Shown here piece after piece: positions 19,453-29,405 of a stretch of DNA of 64,000 nucleotides. A program made the position numbers and the translations under genes. Below the pieces are notes generated by a model that was not told the DNA's origin, searched no databases, and worked only from the letters and a program-made list of their open reading frames with translations. Origin of the DNA: Bibersteinia trehalosi (GTDB lineage Bacteria > Pseudomonadota > Gammaproteobacteria > Enterobacterales > Pasteurellaceae); the NCBI RefSeq assembly GCF_004346205.1, contig NZ_SMAM01000008.1, forward strand, positions 55,838-119,837, given 5' to 3'. Within the stretch, counting starts at the first letter, position 1, and the number at the start of each line of letters is the position of its first letter.

Positions 19453-20814
19453 ATGACAACCACTCCTGTAACGGCTGTTAAAGCCAGCAATGAATACTAT
19501 CTTTCCCGTCAAAACGAAATGGAATCTAACGTACGTAGCTACCCTCGTAAATTGCCATTAGCGATTGCGAAAGCGCAAGGCTGTTGGGTCACAGACGTGG
19601 AAGGTAACGAATACTTAGACTGTCTTGCTGGTGCAGGCACATTGGCACTTGGGCACAATCACCCAGCCGTTATTCAAGCAATCCAAGATGTATTAGCAAG
19701 CGGTTTACCATTACACACCCTTGATTTAACTACCCCATTAAAAGATGCATTCACCGAAGAATTGCTCTCTTTCTTCCCGAAAGGTGAATACCGTTTACAA
19801 TTCTGTGGCCCATCTGGTGCAGACGGCACAGAAGCAGCGATTAAACTAGCGAAAACTTATACTGGTCGTGGTAATGTGATCGCTTTCTCTGGTGGTTATC
19901 ACGGTATGACGCACGGATCGCTTGCAATGACGGGTAACCTCAATGCGAAAAATGCGGTACAAAACTTAATGGCTGGCGTGCAATTTATGCCATATCCACA
20001 TGAGTATCGTTGCCCACTCGGCATTGGTGGTGAAGCAGGTGTAGAAGCCTTAACTTACTATTTTGAAAACTTCATTGAAGATGTAGAAAGCGGTGTGGTA
20101 AAACCAGCGGCAGTGATTTTGGAAGCCATTCAAGGCGAAGGCGGTGTGGTTAGTGCACCAATTAAATGGTTACAAAAAATCCGTGAAGTTACTCGTAAAC
20201 ACGGTATTGTGTTGATTTTAGACGAAGTACAAGCAGGATTCTGCCGCTCAGGTAAAATGTTTGCCTTTGAACACGCAGGGATTGATCCTGATGTTGTAGT
20301 CATGTCAAAAGCAGTAGGTGGTAGCTTGCCACTTGCGGTACTTGCAATCAAAAAAGAGTTTGATGCGTGGCTACCAGCAGGACACACAGGCACATTCCGT
20401 GGCAACCAAATGGCAATGGCAACTGGCTATGCATCATTGAAAGTGATGCGTGAGCAAAACCTTGCTCAAAATGCACAAGAACGTGGCGATTTCTTACAAG
20501 CAGAATTGAAAAAATTAGCAGAGAAATTCCCTTGTATCGGTAATGTGCGTGGTAAAGGCTTAATGATCGGCATTGAAATTGTGGACGAACGCCAAGCACA
20601 AGATCGTGTTGGTGCATTCCCTGCAGATGGTGTGCTTGCGGCTGAAATCCAAAAAGCGTGCTTTAATAACAAATTAATGTTAGAGCGTGGTGGTCGTGGC
20701 GGTAACGTGGTACGTATTCTTTGCCCACTTATCATCACCCAAGCAGAGTGTGAAGAGATGATCAAACGCTTTGCTAAATCAGTTGAAGATGCGCTGAAAG
20801 CAGTGCGTGCTTAA
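19453..20814 (+). CDS. dat: L-2,4-diaminobutyrate:2-oxoglutarate 4-aminotransferase
   Basis: PLP enzyme converting aspartate semialdehyde and glutamate to L-2,4-diaminobutyrate, the first step to 1,3-diaminopropane. It is a class III aminotransferase of 453 residues. [20 protein letters not shown] holds the cofactor-binding Asp, and [14 protein letters not shown] holds the PLP lysine (about residue 280). Identification as Dat rather than another omega-aminotransferase rests on overall pattern and on the nearby ddc. A strong terminator follows, so it does not continue into ddc. Confidence 0.9.
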   Translation: MTTTPVTAVKASNEYYLSRQNEMESNVRSYPRKLPLAIAKAQGCWVTDVEGNEYLDCLAGAGTLALGHNHPAVIQAIQDVLASGLPLHTLDLTTPLKDAFTEELLSFFPKGEYRLQFCGPSGADGTEAAIKLAKTYTGRGNVIAFSGGYHGMTHGSLAMTGNLNAKNAVQNLMAGVQFMPYPHEYRCPLGIGGEAGVEALTYYFENFIEDVESGVVKPAAVILEAIQGEGGVVSAPIKWLQKIREVTRKHGIVLILDEVQAGFCRSGKMFAFEHAGIDPDVVVMSKAVGGSLPLAVLAIKKEFDAWLPAGHTGTFRGNQMAMATGYASLKVMREQNLAQNAQERGDFLQAELKKLAEKFPCIGNVRGKGLMIGIEIVDERQAQDRVGAFPADGVLAAEIQKACFNNKLMLERGGRGGNVVRILCPLIITQAECEEMIKRFAKSVEDALKAVRA

Positions 20815-20828
20815 TAAATGAAAGAAAG

Positions 20829-20853
20829 CGCCGTCCAGCTGGACGGCGTTTTT
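20829..20853 (+). terminator. terminator of dat
   Basis: CGCCGTCC and GGACGGCG form a perfect stem around AGCT, followed by five T. It separates dat from the convergent gene. Confidence 0.92.
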
Positions 20854-20867
20854 ATGTATTGTTGTGG

Positions 20868-21263
20868 TTAGCGTTTTTTCGCTTTACAAAGCTTGTATAA
20901 AATTTCGTTGCTAGGGCTTTGAATGTTGATATTTGCACGACGATGGTTGCTAAATGTCATTGGATCGCCATATAAGCTGAAATTATTTTCATCACCAAAT
21001 GTTGTGCCGGATTCATCTGTTTCATGCAAATTAATTGGCATAAAACGTGTTTTGCCATTTAATTTTGCTTCAGCATAGGTTGGGCGGTTTTGTTTGTTAA
21101 AACCGTATTTTACCGTGAGTTTTTTATTATCTTGGCAGACATATTTTACTTTGGTGGTTTTAACTGTGCTGGCATGAGCTTGACGAGCATCGCTGTGCGG
21201 TGCTGCTTGTGCTAACCCAGCTGCTAACATGGCAAGCGCTGCAAATGTCATAATTTTTTGCAT
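20868..21263 (-). CDS. ACP-like secreted protein (adhesin complex protein / lysozyme inhibitor)
   Basis: A 131-residue secreted protein with a clear signal peptide (cleavage after GLAQAA). The mature part VKYVCQDNKKLTVKYGFNKQ, then AKLNGKTRFMPINL, ending in ILYKLCKAKK, lines up with the Neisseria adhesin complex protein (ACP), a surface protein that inhibits C-type lysozyme, including the Cys pair at the two ends. Function here is inferred from that likeness; MliC/PliC-type inhibitors have a similar fold. It lies on the opposite strand between dat and ddc. Confidence 0.75.
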   Translation of the reverse strand: MQKIMTFAALAMLAAGLAQAAPHSDARQAHASTVKTTKVKYVCQDNKKLTVKYGFNKQNRPTYAEAKLNGKTRFMPINLHETDESGTTFGDENNFSLYGDPMTFSNHRRANINIQSPSNEILYKLCKAKKR

Positions 21264-21477
21264 AAATACCTCGTTTAAAATAGTAGAAATTTTTATCTGT
21301 TTTTATAAAACAGCGACTATAAGGCACGATTTTAGCAGAAAAGTTCCTGTAATAGAAAATTATCCCTAATTTTAATGTGTCTTTGAGGTTATACGTTTTA
21401 AAGACCTAGTTGCTTGATTTGAATGATTAACAAGCCCTACAATACTTATGTTTTTATGCTCATAAAAAGGAATCATC

Positions 21478-23010
21478 ATGTCAAATATGTCTCAACATAG
21501 ACAAGCGTTATTCTGCAACGATCAAAACTCTATTGCAGATTATCAGAAAGCCATGGCAACAGCGGTACAAGCGGTGTCAGATTGGTTACAAAATGAAAAA
21601 ATGTACACAGGCGGCTCAATTAAGCAACTGCGTTCTGAAATTGCATTTAACCCCAGCAAAGAGGGTTTTGGTGTCGCAAAATCGCTTGATCGTTTAATTG
21701 AATTATTCTTAAACAAAAGTTTAAAAGTGCATCACCCACACTCACTTGCTCACTTACACTGCCCGACAATGGTGACTAGCCAAATCGCAGAAGTATTGAT
21801 TAACGCCACTAACCAATCAATGGACTCTTGGGATCAAAGCCCAGCAGGTTCGTTGATGGAAGTACAACTCATTGAATGGTTACGTGAAAAAGTCGGTTAT
21901 GGCAAAGGCGATAGTGGCGTGTTTACCTCAGGGGGGACGCAATCTAATTTGATGGGCGTATTGCTTGCTCGTGATGCTTGTATCGCAAAAAATTGGAAAA
22001 ACGCAGACGGATCAGCGTGGTCGGTACAAAAAGATGGTATCCCACCAGAAGCGATGCATAAAGTGAAAGTGCTTTGCTCTGAAAATGCCCACTTTTCTGT
22101 ACAGAAAAATATGGCAATGATGGGAATGGGCTTCCAATCTGTCGTCACCGTACCTTGCAATGACAATGCACAAATGGACGTGGAAGCACTTGCAAAAATT
22201 TGTGAAGAATTGACCGCTTCGGGCAAAATTATCGCTTGTGTGGTAGCCACTGCTGGTACAACCGATGCTGGAGCGATTGATCCGATTGCCGATATTCGCA
22301 AAGTAGCAGATCAATATGGTGCATGGTTACACATTGATGCAGCGTGGGGTGGTGCATTATTGCTTTCTAATGAATACCGTTCTATGCTTAATGGTATTGA
22401 GCAAGCTGATTCCATTACCCTTGATTTCCACAAACATTTCTTCCAAAGCATTTCGTGCGGGGCATTCTTGCTGAAAAATGCTGAAGAATATCGCTACATT
22501 GACTACAAAGCGGACTATCTCAATTCAGAATATGATGAAGAGCACGGCGTACCAAACCTTGTCTCAAAATCATTACAAACCACTCGCCGTTTTGATGCCT
22601 TAAAATTGTGGTTTACGGTTGAAGCCTTAGGCGAAACCTTATACGGTTCAATGATCGATCACGGGGTGAAATTGACCCGTGAAGTGGCAGATTACATCAA
22701 AGCAACTGACGGTTTAGAATTGTTAGTTGAACCACAATTTGCGTCCGTATTGTTCCGTGTCGTACCAAACGGCTACCCCGCAGAATTTGTGGACACATTA
22801 AACCAAAATGTGGCGGATGAACTCTTTGCACGTGGCGAAGCGAACATTGGCGTAACCAAAGTCGGTGAACACCAATCGCTGAAAATGACCACATTAAGCC
22901 CAATTGCGACACTCGAAAATGTGAAAGCGTTACTTGCTCAAGTGCTGGCTGAAGCAGATCGCATTAAAAATGCCATCGTAGATGGTAGTTATACACCAGC
23001 GATTGATTAG
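21478..23010 (+). CDS. ddc: L-2,4-diaminobutyrate decarboxylase
   Basis: PLP enzyme that makes 1,3-diaminopropane from L-2,4-diaminobutyrate. A group II decarboxylase of 510 residues. The PLP lysine is in [14 protein letters not shown] (about residue 320), and [15 protein letters not shown] is the Asp/Ala cofactor motif. [13 protein letters not shown] is also typical. With dat it forms the two-step diaminopropane route known from Haemophilus and Acinetobacter. Good ribosome-binding site (AAAAGGAA). Confidence 0.93.
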   Translation: MSNMSQHRQALFCNDQNSIADYQKAMATAVQAVSDWLQNEKMYTGGSIKQLRSEIAFNPSKEGFGVAKSLDRLIELFLNKSLKVHHPHSLAHLHCPTMVTSQIAEVLINATNQSMDSWDQSPAGSLMEVQLIEWLREKVGYGKGDSGVFTSGGTQSNLMGVLLARDACIAKNWKNADGSAWSVQKDGIPPEAMHKVKVLCSENAHFSVQKNMAMMGMGFQSVVTVPCNDNAQMDVEALAKICEELTASGKIIACVVATAGTTDAGAIDPIADIRKVADQYGAWLHIDAAWGGALLLSNEYRSMLNGIEQADSITLDFHKHFFQSISCGAFLLKNAEEYRYIDYKADYLNSEYDEEHGVPNLVSKSLQTTRRFDALKLWFTVEALGETLYGSMIDHGVKLTREVADYIKATDGLELLVEPQFASVLFRVVPNGYPAEFVDTLNQNVADELFARGEANIGVTKVGEHQSLKMTTLSPIATLENVKALLAQVLAEADRIKNAIVDGSYTPAID

Positions 23011-23037
23011 TTTATTAGCAAAAAATAACAATAAAGT

Positions 23038-23096
23038 AACCGCTTGTCAGAGGCTGTTGAACGCCAATAGTCTCTGGTTTTAAGCGGTTGTTTTTT
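23038..23096 (+). terminator. terminator of ddc made from inverted uptake sequences
   Basis: AACCGCTT and AAGCGGTT, plus CAGAG and CTCTG inside, form a long stem followed by a T-run. Both arms carry the core of the uptake motif, so uptake sequence and terminator coincide. Confidence 0.8.
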
Positions 23097-23122
23097 AATA
23101 AAATTTTACAAAAGGAGAACAC

Positions 23123-23815
23123 ATGAAACATAGCACACGCTACGAGCTGACCCCTTGGGACGTATTCGTACTCACTCTAATTCTATTTGGTTTAGCCATC
23201 TATACCTCAACGCAGCAATATTTGCTACTTAATCAAGAAGTCGTGACAGTTGATGAAAATTTAACGTTCTCGAATGTGCAAAATTACTACGCTTTTATTA
23301 GCCAATTCTTACAACTCTTGCTTGCAGCAGCATACCTCAAATGGCGACGTTTTGATTTTAGCCGTTGGCGGATTCAACCTTCATGGCAGGCAATTTTTCA
23401 TGGTATCGGGCTTTTTATTTTACTTTCGCTGGCAATGGATCTCTATTATGTTCTGATCTACGGGTTCGCTGAGCCTGTTTATCCAGTGCCGTTTACCCAA
23501 GTATTGGGAGAGGTTCGCTTTTCTACGGTGTTATATGCGTTATTAAATGGCTTTTATGAGGAGATTTTCTTTCTTGGTATTTGCCTTGCAGTTAAGCCAC
23601 AATATTTGAAATGGGCAGTGCTTTATTCATTAATTATTCGAGTGAGTTTCCACACTTATCAAGGGATGGAAACCGCCTTGGGTTTAGGTATTTGGCTTGG
23701 ACTGGTGATTTATCTACTTTATGCACGCAGTAAAGATAAAAACTTATTACCGTTTTGGGTGGCTCATGCTATTGCTGATGTTTTTGGGCTAAGTATTGCC
23801 AGCTATTTCACATAA
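23123..23815 (+). CDS. CPBP-family intramembrane protein with altered EExxxR motif
   Basis: Integral membrane protein of 230 residues with six to eight hydrophobic segments. It resembles CPBP (Abi/CAAX) glutamic proteases. Motif 1 is YEEIFFLG, with the Glu pair but a Leu where the family has Arg; motif 2 contains VSFHTYQG; motif 3 is HAIAD. The altered motif may mean changed or lost protease activity. It stands alone with its own ribosome-binding site (AAGGAG). Substrate unknown. Confidence 0.72.
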   Translation: MKHSTRYELTPWDVFVLTLILFGLAIYTSTQQYLLLNQEVVTVDENLTFSNVQNYYAFISQFLQLLLAAAYLKWRRFDFSRWRIQPSWQAIFHGIGLFILLSLAMDLYYVLIYGFAEPVYPVPFTQVLGEVRFSTVLYALLNGFYEEIFFLGICLAVKPQYLKWAVLYSLIIRVSFHTYQGMETALGLGIWLGLVIYLLYARSKDKNLLPFWVAHAIADVFGLSIASYFT

Positions 23816-23835
23816 AGCATATTGATAAGCATGAA

Positions 23836-24459
23836 TTACTCATGCTTATCTGCTGGTTTAGCTTTAATTAGTGCATAGCGCCAAATTTGATCTTCTTGCC
23901 CACGCCATAAGCGTTGGAGATTTTCATGATGGCGGAAGATCAATAGGCAGCAAACTAAAGCAATTGGGAAAGTAAACTCAGGCTTAAACCACCAAACAAT
24001 TAAAGGGAGAAGTAGAGAGGTGATTGCGGCACTTAGCGATGAATAGCCTGAGATAAAAAAGCAGAGTAACCAGACGCAGAGTGTGAGACCTGAAATTTCA
24101 CAGCCAAATGGAATGATCGCACCGAATGCGGTTGCCACTCCTTTCCCGCCTTTGAATTTAAAAAAGAGTGGAAAGATATGTCCTAAGCAGGCGCTGAGTG
24201 CAATAAAGCCAATGGAAGTGGGGGAAAGTTCCAGATAAAAGGCGATTGAAACAGGCAACATGCCTTTTAGTATGTCGGCTAATAGCACGCCGAGTGCAGC
24301 CAATCGCCCACCAATCCTTAGCACATTTGTTGCACCAGGGTTGTGAGACCCTTCTTCTCTTGGGTCGGGAAGACCTGCTAAGCGGCAGAAAATCACGGCA
24401 CTAGAAATAGAACCGAGCAAATAAGCGAATAAGATCAAGAAATTGGCGATAATGCTCAT
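23836..24459 (-). CDS. plsY: glycerol-3-phosphate acyltransferase PlsY
   Basis: Membrane acyltransferase that uses acyl-phosphate to make lysophosphatidic acid. It has 207 residues and five to six spans. Family motifs: [17 protein letters not shown] (about 32-48), [15 protein letters not shown] and the final [15 protein letters not shown]. It is divergent from folB, as in many gammaproteobacteria. Confidence 0.95.
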   Translation of the reverse strand: MSIIANFLILFAYLLGSISSAVIFCRLAGLPDPREEGSHNPGATNVLRIGGRLAALGVLLADILKGMLPVSIAFYLELSPTSIGFIALSACLGHIFPLFFKFKGGKGVATAFGAIIPFGCEISGLTLCVWLLCFFISGYSSLSAAITSLLLPLIVWWFKPEFTFPIALVCCLLIFRHHENLQRLWRGQEDQIWRYALIKAKPADKHE

Positions 24460-24523
24460 TTTTCCCCCTTTATTTTGAGATTGTTATGTTATTCTACTCC
24501 AACTTTTGCAAGGAGAATATCCG

Positions 24524-24874
24524 ATGACTGATAAAGTTTTTATTCATGAACTGACAGCCTTTGCCTCTATCGGGGCGTATGAGTGGGAACACACCATCAA
24601 ACAGCGCCTTGTTTTTAATATTGAAATGGAATGGGATTTTTCAAAAGCCGTTGCTGAGGATAATGTTGAATTTTGTTTGAATTATGCCGAAGTTTCGCAA
24701 AAAATTCTCGATTTTGTTGAAAATACGCCATTTAAATTAGTTGAAACCGTAGCACATCGTGTGGCAGATCTACTACAACGTGAATTTGCGATTCAAAGAT
24801 TACGGATTGAGTTACATAAACCAAAAGCTGTGGCACAGGCCGAAAGTGTAGGCGTGATTGTGGTACGCGATTAG
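24524..24874 (+). CDS. folB: dihydroneopterin aldolase
   Basis: Folate-pathway enzyme of 116 residues that cleaves (and epimerises) dihydroneopterin. TDKVFIHELTAFASIGAYEWE opens the protein; NYAEVSQKILDFVENTPFKLVETVA holds the catalytic region, and the Lys of LHKPKAV is conserved. The start at 24524 has AAGGAG at the right distance; an earlier in-frame ATG lies before that site. Confidence 0.94.
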   Translation: MTDKVFIHELTAFASIGAYEWEHTIKQRLVFNIEMEWDFSKAVAEDNVEFCLNYAEVSQKILDFVENTPFKLVETVAHRVADLLQREFAIQRLRIELHKPKAVAQAESVGVIVVRD

Positions 24875-24929
24875 GAATTTCTCCCGACAAGCGGTCATTT
24901 TCTAACTAAATTTTACCAAGGAGCAAACT

Positions 24930-25817
24930 ATGCCAACTTTAACCGATATTAAACAACGTTTAGCACAGAGTAGTAATCAAGATAATCCGATTGTTGCTCG
25001 TATTGTAGCACTGTTAGCAGAGCAAAATTGGCAAGGTAGGTTATCAGCAGAGCAGGTTGAGCAGCTTTGCCAAACGTTCAGATTAACGCCAGTACAGCTT
25101 GCTTTGCACTGTATTGAACTTGCTGCTTGTTATGCTTTAACACCTGTTTCAAAATTTAATGTCGGTGCTGTGGCGATTGGTCAGTCGGGGGCTTTCTATT
25201 TTGGTGCAAATCAGGAGTTTGCTGGTGTAGCAATGCAACAGACCGTGCATGCAGAGCAGAGTGCCGTTTCACATGCGTGGATTGCTGGCGAAGCAGGAAT
25301 TACCGATGTTGTAGTTAATTACACGCCTTGTGGTCATTGTCGCCAATTTATGAATGAACTTAATAGCGCTAATGAGTTAAAAATTCATTTACCGCATAGT
25401 CAAAATAATTTGTTACATAGCTATTTGCCAGATGATTTTGGCCCGAAAGATCTGAATATTGATAAGTTACTTTTTGATGAGCAGGATCAAGGTATAGCAG
25501 TTCAAGGTGATGCTTTACAATGTGCCGCAATCCGTGCAATGAATGGCTCTTATGCCCCTTATAGTCAGGCATACAGTGGTCTTGCATTCCAGGCCGGAGG
25601 CGAGATTTTTTATGGTAAATATGCGGAAAATGCCGCTTTTAATCCGAGTTTCTTACCTCTGCAAAGTGCACTGAACTATTATCGTTTTAGTGGGGTCGAA
25701 CATCCAATTGAGCGTATTGTCTTGTGCGAAAAACAGGCAATTTTAAGCCATTATCAGATGACATCAATGTTAGCGAAAGCATTATTTGAGCTAGAAGTTG
25801 AATATCTCGCTGTATAG
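24930..25817 (+). CDS. cdd: cytidine deaminase
   Basis: Zinc enzyme that deaminates cytidine and deoxycytidine. It has 295 residues, the long E. coli-type form with a second, inactive domain. Zinc motifs are VHAEQSAVSHAW and TPCGHCRQF in the first domain; the second domain (after residue 170) lacks them. Preceded by an uptake sequence and AAGGAG. Confidence 0.95.
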   Translation: MPTLTDIKQRLAQSSNQDNPIVARIVALLAEQNWQGRLSAEQVEQLCQTFRLTPVQLALHCIELAACYALTPVSKFNVGAVAIGQSGAFYFGANQEFAGVAMQQTVHAEQSAVSHAWIAGEAGITDVVVNYTPCGHCRQFMNELNSANELKIHLPHSQNNLLHSYLPDDFGPKDLNIDKLLFDEQDQGIAVQGDALQCAAIRAMNGSYAPYSQAYSGLAFQAGGEIFYGKYAENAAFNPSFLPLQSALNYYRFSGVEHPIERIVLCEKQAILSHYQMTSMLAKALFELEVEYLAV

Positions 25818-25946
25818 ATATGTTTCGCTTTCGTGACAAAAATTGATTAAAACCAACTTATTTTTAAATAAAGTATTTCTGATGTTAAAAATGGCAGGTA
25901 AAATATTCCTATTCGTAATAACGTAAAGGATTGATAAGGTCAGAGA

Positions 25947-26663
25947 ATGCAGATCCCAAAAATTTTAATTGTTGAAGATGAAGCAGTTACCCGCAATACA
26001 TTAAAAAGTGTATTTGAAGCTGAGGGTTATCAAGTGTTTGAAGCCCAAGACGGAGTTGAAATGCACTCAGTACTCAGTGAACAGGAAATTCACTTGGTTA
26101 TCATGGATATTAATCTACCTGGCAAAAATGGATTGATGCTGGCAAGAGAGCTACGAGAGAAAGATGATATTGCGTTAATGTTCTTAACGGGACGCGACAA
26201 TGAAGTTGATAAAATTTTGGGGCTAGAGATTGGCGCTGATGACTATATCACTAAGCCTTTCAATCCTCGTGAGCTGACAATTCGGGCAAGAAATTTATTG
26301 CAACGTACTATGTCTGAAAGCGAGAAATTACCTAAAGAGACACAGAATGTTGAGGTATTCCGTTTTAACGGTTGGGCGTTAGATATTAATAGCCGCAGTT
26401 TGATTAATCCTGAAGGCGAGGTTATTAAGCTGCCACGTAGCGAATTTAGGGCGCTGCTACACTTCTGTGAAAATCCAGGTAAAATCCAGACACGAGAAGA
26501 GCTGCTGAAAAAAATGACTGGACGTGAGCTTAAACCACACGATCGTACAGTGGATGTTACTATTCGCCGTATTCGGAAACATTTTGAAGATCACACGCCA
26601 AATTCGGAAATTATTGTCACCATCCATGGTGAAGGTTACCGTTTCTGTGGTGAATTAGAGTAA
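25947..26663 (+). CDS. arcA: aerobic respiration response regulator ArcA
   Basis: OmpR-family response regulator of the ArcBA redox system. Receiver domain (about 1-125) with phospho-acceptor in [13 protein letters not shown] and Lys in [10 protein letters not shown]; winged-helix DNA-binding domain after residue 140, with [16 protein letters not shown] and IHGEGYRF. At 238 residues it is colinear with E. coli ArcA. It stands alone, with a non-coding 129-bp gap upstream. Confidence 0.96.
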   Translation: MQIPKILIVEDEAVTRNTLKSVFEAEGYQVFEAQDGVEMHSVLSEQEIHLVIMDINLPGKNGLMLARELREKDDIALMFLTGRDNEVDKILGLEIGADDYITKPFNPRELTIRARNLLQRTMSESEKLPKETQNVEVFRFNGWALDINSRSLINPEGEVIKLPRSEFRALLHFCENPGKIQTREELLKKMTGRELKPHDRTVDVTIRRIRKHFEDHTPNSEIIVTIHGEGYRFCGELE

Positions 26664-26736
26664 GCTTGCTTTGAAAAGCTATTCTAGCTACATGCAGAAG
26701 ATCATGAATTGACGGAAGCGAAGAACAAGAGCAAAA

Positions 26737-26771
26737 AATAGGGCTGATTCACATTTGTGTTCAGCCCTATT
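26737..26771 (-). terminator. terminator of dnaJ
   Basis: AATAGGGCTGA and TCAGCCCTATT form an 11-bp stem. On the minus strand it is followed by T residues, directly after the dnaJ stop; it may also stop arcA transcription. Confidence 0.85.
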
Positions 26772-26773
26772 GG

Positions 26774-27907
26774 TTATTTACCTAAATTATCAAAAAAGTT
26801 CTTCACGCCTTGAAAAAAGCCTTCGTGTTTCGGGCGGTGTTGCCCTTTACCTTCTAAGCTCTCTTCTAATTTGCGTAACAACTCTTTTTGCTCTTCATTT
26901 AGCGATACTGGGGTTTCAATAATCACTTTGCAAATTAAATCGCCTGCATAACCGCTTCTTGGTGTGGTCACGCCCTTACCACGCACTCGGAAGAGTTTAC
27001 CGGTTTGGGTTTCAGCAGGGATTTTAAGTTTAACTCGTCCGTCTAAGGTCGGCACTTCAATTTCGCCGCCTAATGCTGCCATTGTAAAGCTGATCGGCAC
27101 TTCGCAATAAAGATTTGAACCATCACGCTCAAAAATGTCGTGATCACGCACGTGAATGATCACATACAAATCGCCTGCGGGTGCGCCATTTTCGCCTGCT
27201 TCACCTTCGCCAGATAAACGTAGTTGGTTGCCGGTATCCACGCCCGCAGGAATCGTTACTGATAAGTTTTTCACTTTATCTACACGTCCGCCACCGTGAC
27301 AAGATTGACACGGTTTTTCAATTTTCTTACCGCTACCATGACAGTGTGGGCACACTTGTTCAGTCATAAAGAAGCCTTGCTGACGGCGGATTCTGCCTGC
27401 ACCGTGACAGGTCGGGCAGGTTTCTACTTTGCTGCCTTTTTCTGCACCGCTACCGTGACAAGAATCACAAGGTACAAGGGTGCGAATGCGAATATCTTTT
27501 TTCACGCCTTTGACGGCTTCTTCAAGGGTAATTTCTAAGTCGTAACGCAAATCATCACCACGCACGACACGTTGGCGACCTCGTCCACCGCCAAAACCGC
27601 CGCCGAACATTTCACTGAAAATGTCTTCAAAGCCACCAAAACCGCCACCGAAGCCACCGCCTCCACCAAAGCCGCCACCTTGCTCAAAAGCGGCATGACC
27701 ATATTGGTCATACATCGCTTTTTTCTCTTTATCGTTTAAGACTTCGTAAGCTTCTTGAATTTCTTTGAATTTCTCTTCTTTTTCTTTATCCCCTTTGGTG
27801 CGGTCAGGGTGATATTTCATTGCCAATTTTTTATAGGCACGTTTAATCTCTTTTTCATCAGCGTTTTTGCTGACACCAAGTAGTTCGTAATAGTCTTGTT
27901 TTGCCAT
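26774..27907 (-). CDS. dnaJ: chaperone DnaJ
   Basis: Hsp40 co-chaperone that activates DnaK ATPase. It has 377 residues. J domain with YHPDRTKG (HPD motif), Gly/Phe-rich region about 75-115, four CxxCxGxG zinc repeats about 145-210 ([32 protein letters not shown]), then the substrate domain. It starts 46 bp after the stop of the small membrane protein gene and about 1.5 kb after dnaK, whereas dnaK and dnaJ are usually adjacent. Confidence 0.97.
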   Translation of the reverse strand: MAKQDYYELLGVSKNADEKEIKRAYKKLAMKYHPDRTKGDKEKEEKFKEIQEAYEVLNDKEKKAMYDQYGHAAFEQGGGFGGGGGFGGGFGGFEDIFSEMFGGGFGGGRGRQRVVRGDDLRYDLEITLEEAVKGVKKDIRIRTLVPCDSCHGSGAEKGSKVETCPTCHGAGRIRRQQGFFMTEQVCPHCHGSGKKIEKPCQSCHGGGRVDKVKNLSVTIPAGVDTGNQLRLSGEGEAGENGAPAGDLYVIIHVRDHDIFERDGSNLYCEVPISFTMAALGGEIEVPTLDGRVKLKIPAETQTGKLFRVRGKGVTTPRSGYAGDLICKVIIETPVSLNEEQKELLRKLEESLEGKGQHRPKHEGFFQGVKNFFDNLGK

Positions 27908-27952
27908 AAGGTTTCCGTTTTGTGAATTTTTGCGGTAAATTGACCGCTTATC

Positions 27953-28525
27953 TTATTGAATAAAATTTAAAATGAAATTTTCTCGATTTTCATCTATTTC
28001 ATTCACTAATTTTTTTATTTGATCAAATTTATTTGGTTCGACTGATTCATAAGCTAACCAATAAAAAGGTGAGGTTTCATAATTTGCCTGTGCTTTAATG
28101 AGGGGTAAGGCTTTTTCATAACAAATAGAATCTTTTTTACCTAGATATTCTTTTAAAAAGCAACTCATAATAAAGGCATGAGCATTCTTATTATATTGAT
28201 ACAATTCTTCATAAAGAAATAATAATTCACTGTAATGATTTGGATATTCTGATGCTGCGAATAAAGAAATTCGTCTGTTTAAATACCAATCTTGCCATAG
28301 GTTAGGAATAAAGCGATTTTTGTTTTTTTCAATTTTCGATTTCAATAAAATATCCGCTATTGCATAACCTTTTATCTGATCTTCAATATCACCACCTTTT
28401 TCAAAAGTATTTAATACAATTTCATCAATTTCCTTGAAATCATTTTTATAATCTAAGTAATCATTCCCAATGAAAAATCCTAGAATGCTCAGAATAATAA
28501 ATAAGAAAAATAATGTTTTTTTCAT
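27953..28525 (-). CDS. small membrane-anchored protein of unknown function, partner of the ferredoxin-fusion gene
   Basis: A 190-residue protein I do not recognise. The first about 22 residues ([19 protein letters not shown]) form a single membrane span or uncleaved signal; the rest is soluble, rich in helix-forming and charged residues, and probably periplasmic, with two Cys about 13 residues apart ([18 protein letters not shown]). It overlaps the upstream ferredoxin-fusion gene by 4 bp (ATGA), so the two are translationally coupled. It is distinctly AT-rich. The layout, toxin-like gene followed by a membrane-anchored periplasmic protein, resembles colicin M-type immunity, but this is only inference. 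Confidence 0.7.
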   Translation of the reverse strand: MKKTLFFLFIILSILGFFIGNDYLDYKNDFKEIDEIVLNTFEKGGDIEDQIKGYAIADILLKSKIEKNKNRFIPNLWQDWYLNRRISLFAASEYPNHYSELLFLYEELYQYNKNAHAFIMSCFLKEYLGKKDSICYEKALPLIKAQANYETSPFYWLAYESVEPNKFDQIKKLVNEIDENRENFILNFIQ

Positions 28526-29334
28526 TTTAATCTCACTTTTCTATCTAAATATCTAGGAATGTTAGGAGCATTACCATCTCCTGTGTTGTATATACCAAAT
28601 AAATTTGTCCTAACTGTGACTAATTTTCCAGAATAAGAACGTTTTAAATCTACTACTGCTGTCCCTGCATGGGATAATTCCGGTGATAAATATGGGTGGC
28701 TATGACCATCTAGCCTAGATGAAGCAATAACTTTCCCTTTATGTATTACATCAACTGTTGTTGCTCCCCAATATGTATTTTTTCTTATTTGTGGATCAGA
28801 AATCCCTACATTTATAGAGACAAATAATTTATTACCATATTTTGTAATAGTACTATTTACTCTCGTAAATCTATTATGAATACTAGCTCCTTCATAAATA
28901 CCACCATTAAAAACATTGGTATCAAAATGGTCGATAACTTTTCCATATGATGCAGCCTGTTGAATTTCTCTATTAATGCTTTCACGTTGTCTGCGTTTTT
29001 CTTCCTCTCTTTTTTGCTCTTCAATAGTTTGGCGCATTCCTGAGCTGCTTAATAATTCAACTTCCATATGTGTCTGTAAGGTTAAGTGAGATGTTGGATA
29101 AGCAAAACAAGTAAGAACCCATCCTTCCTCAATGTCAGCATCATCTAGGAAAGAATTATCAGATTGATCGACTGAACCGATAATGAGCTTTGCTGCACAG
29201 GAAGTACAGGCTCCAGCTCTACAGGAATAAGGAAGATCTACATTTTGTCGCTCAGCAGCATCGACAATATATTCATCATGACTGCATTGAATATATTTTA
29301 TTCCATCAGGGGTTAATAGACGAATGTTATACAT
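28522..29334 (-). CDS. plant-type [2Fe-2S] ferredoxin domain fused to an unknown C-terminal domain
   Basis: A 270-residue protein. Residues 1-95 form a chloroplast/cyanobacterial-type ferredoxin: [18 protein letters not shown] gives three cluster cysteines and [13 protein letters not shown] the fourth, with [16 protein letters not shown] between. A charged helix rich in Glu, Arg and Gln (about 100-130) links it to a domain of about 140 residues that I cannot assign ([27 protein letters not shown]). No signal peptide is seen. The start at 29334 is chosen because 15 further in-frame codons overlap the dnaK terminator. The colicin M catalytic motif is absent. It may be a ferredoxin-domain bacteriocin or an electron-transfer fusion; this is undecided. 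Confidence 0.75.
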   Translation of the reverse strand: MYNIRLLTPDGIKYIQCSHDEYIVDAAERQNVDLPYSCRAGACTSCAAKLIIGSVDQSDNSFLDDADIEEGWVLTCFAYPTSHLTLQTHMEVELLSSSGMRQTIEEQKREEEKRRQRESINREIQQAASYGKVIDHFDTNVFNGGIYEGASIHNRFTRVNSTITKYGNKLFVSINVGISDPQIRKNTYWGATTVDVIHKGKVIASSRLDGHSHPYLSPELSHAGTAVVDLKRSYSGKLVTVRTNLFGIYNTGDGNAPNIPRYLDRKVRLK

Positions 29335-29363
29335 ATCACTTTTTATCCTATGTTTATGAATAA

Positions 29364-29386
29364 AAGGGGCGTATGACATACGCCCC
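29364..29386 (-). terminator. terminator downstream of dnaK
   Basis: AGGGGCGTAT and ATACGCCCCT form a 10-bp stem with a 3-nt loop; on the minus strand TTTTATT follows. It lies 20 bp after the dnaK stop, so the ferredoxin-fusion gene is transcribed by readthrough or from a promoter not identified. Confidence 0.8.
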
Positions 29387-29405
29387 TACATTCAATGCTG
29401 AAAGA

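Noticed and set aside
19246..19512. Minus-strand open frame across the dat leader
   Set aside because: It overlaps the dat start and leader, has unusual composition and no recognisable domain.
28522..28920. Colicin M catalytic motif in the ferredoxin-fusion C-terminal domain
   Set aside because: The DxYDxxxxxHR pattern is not present; only scattered Asp and His (DGHSHP) occur. A colicin M-type domain is therefore not claimed.
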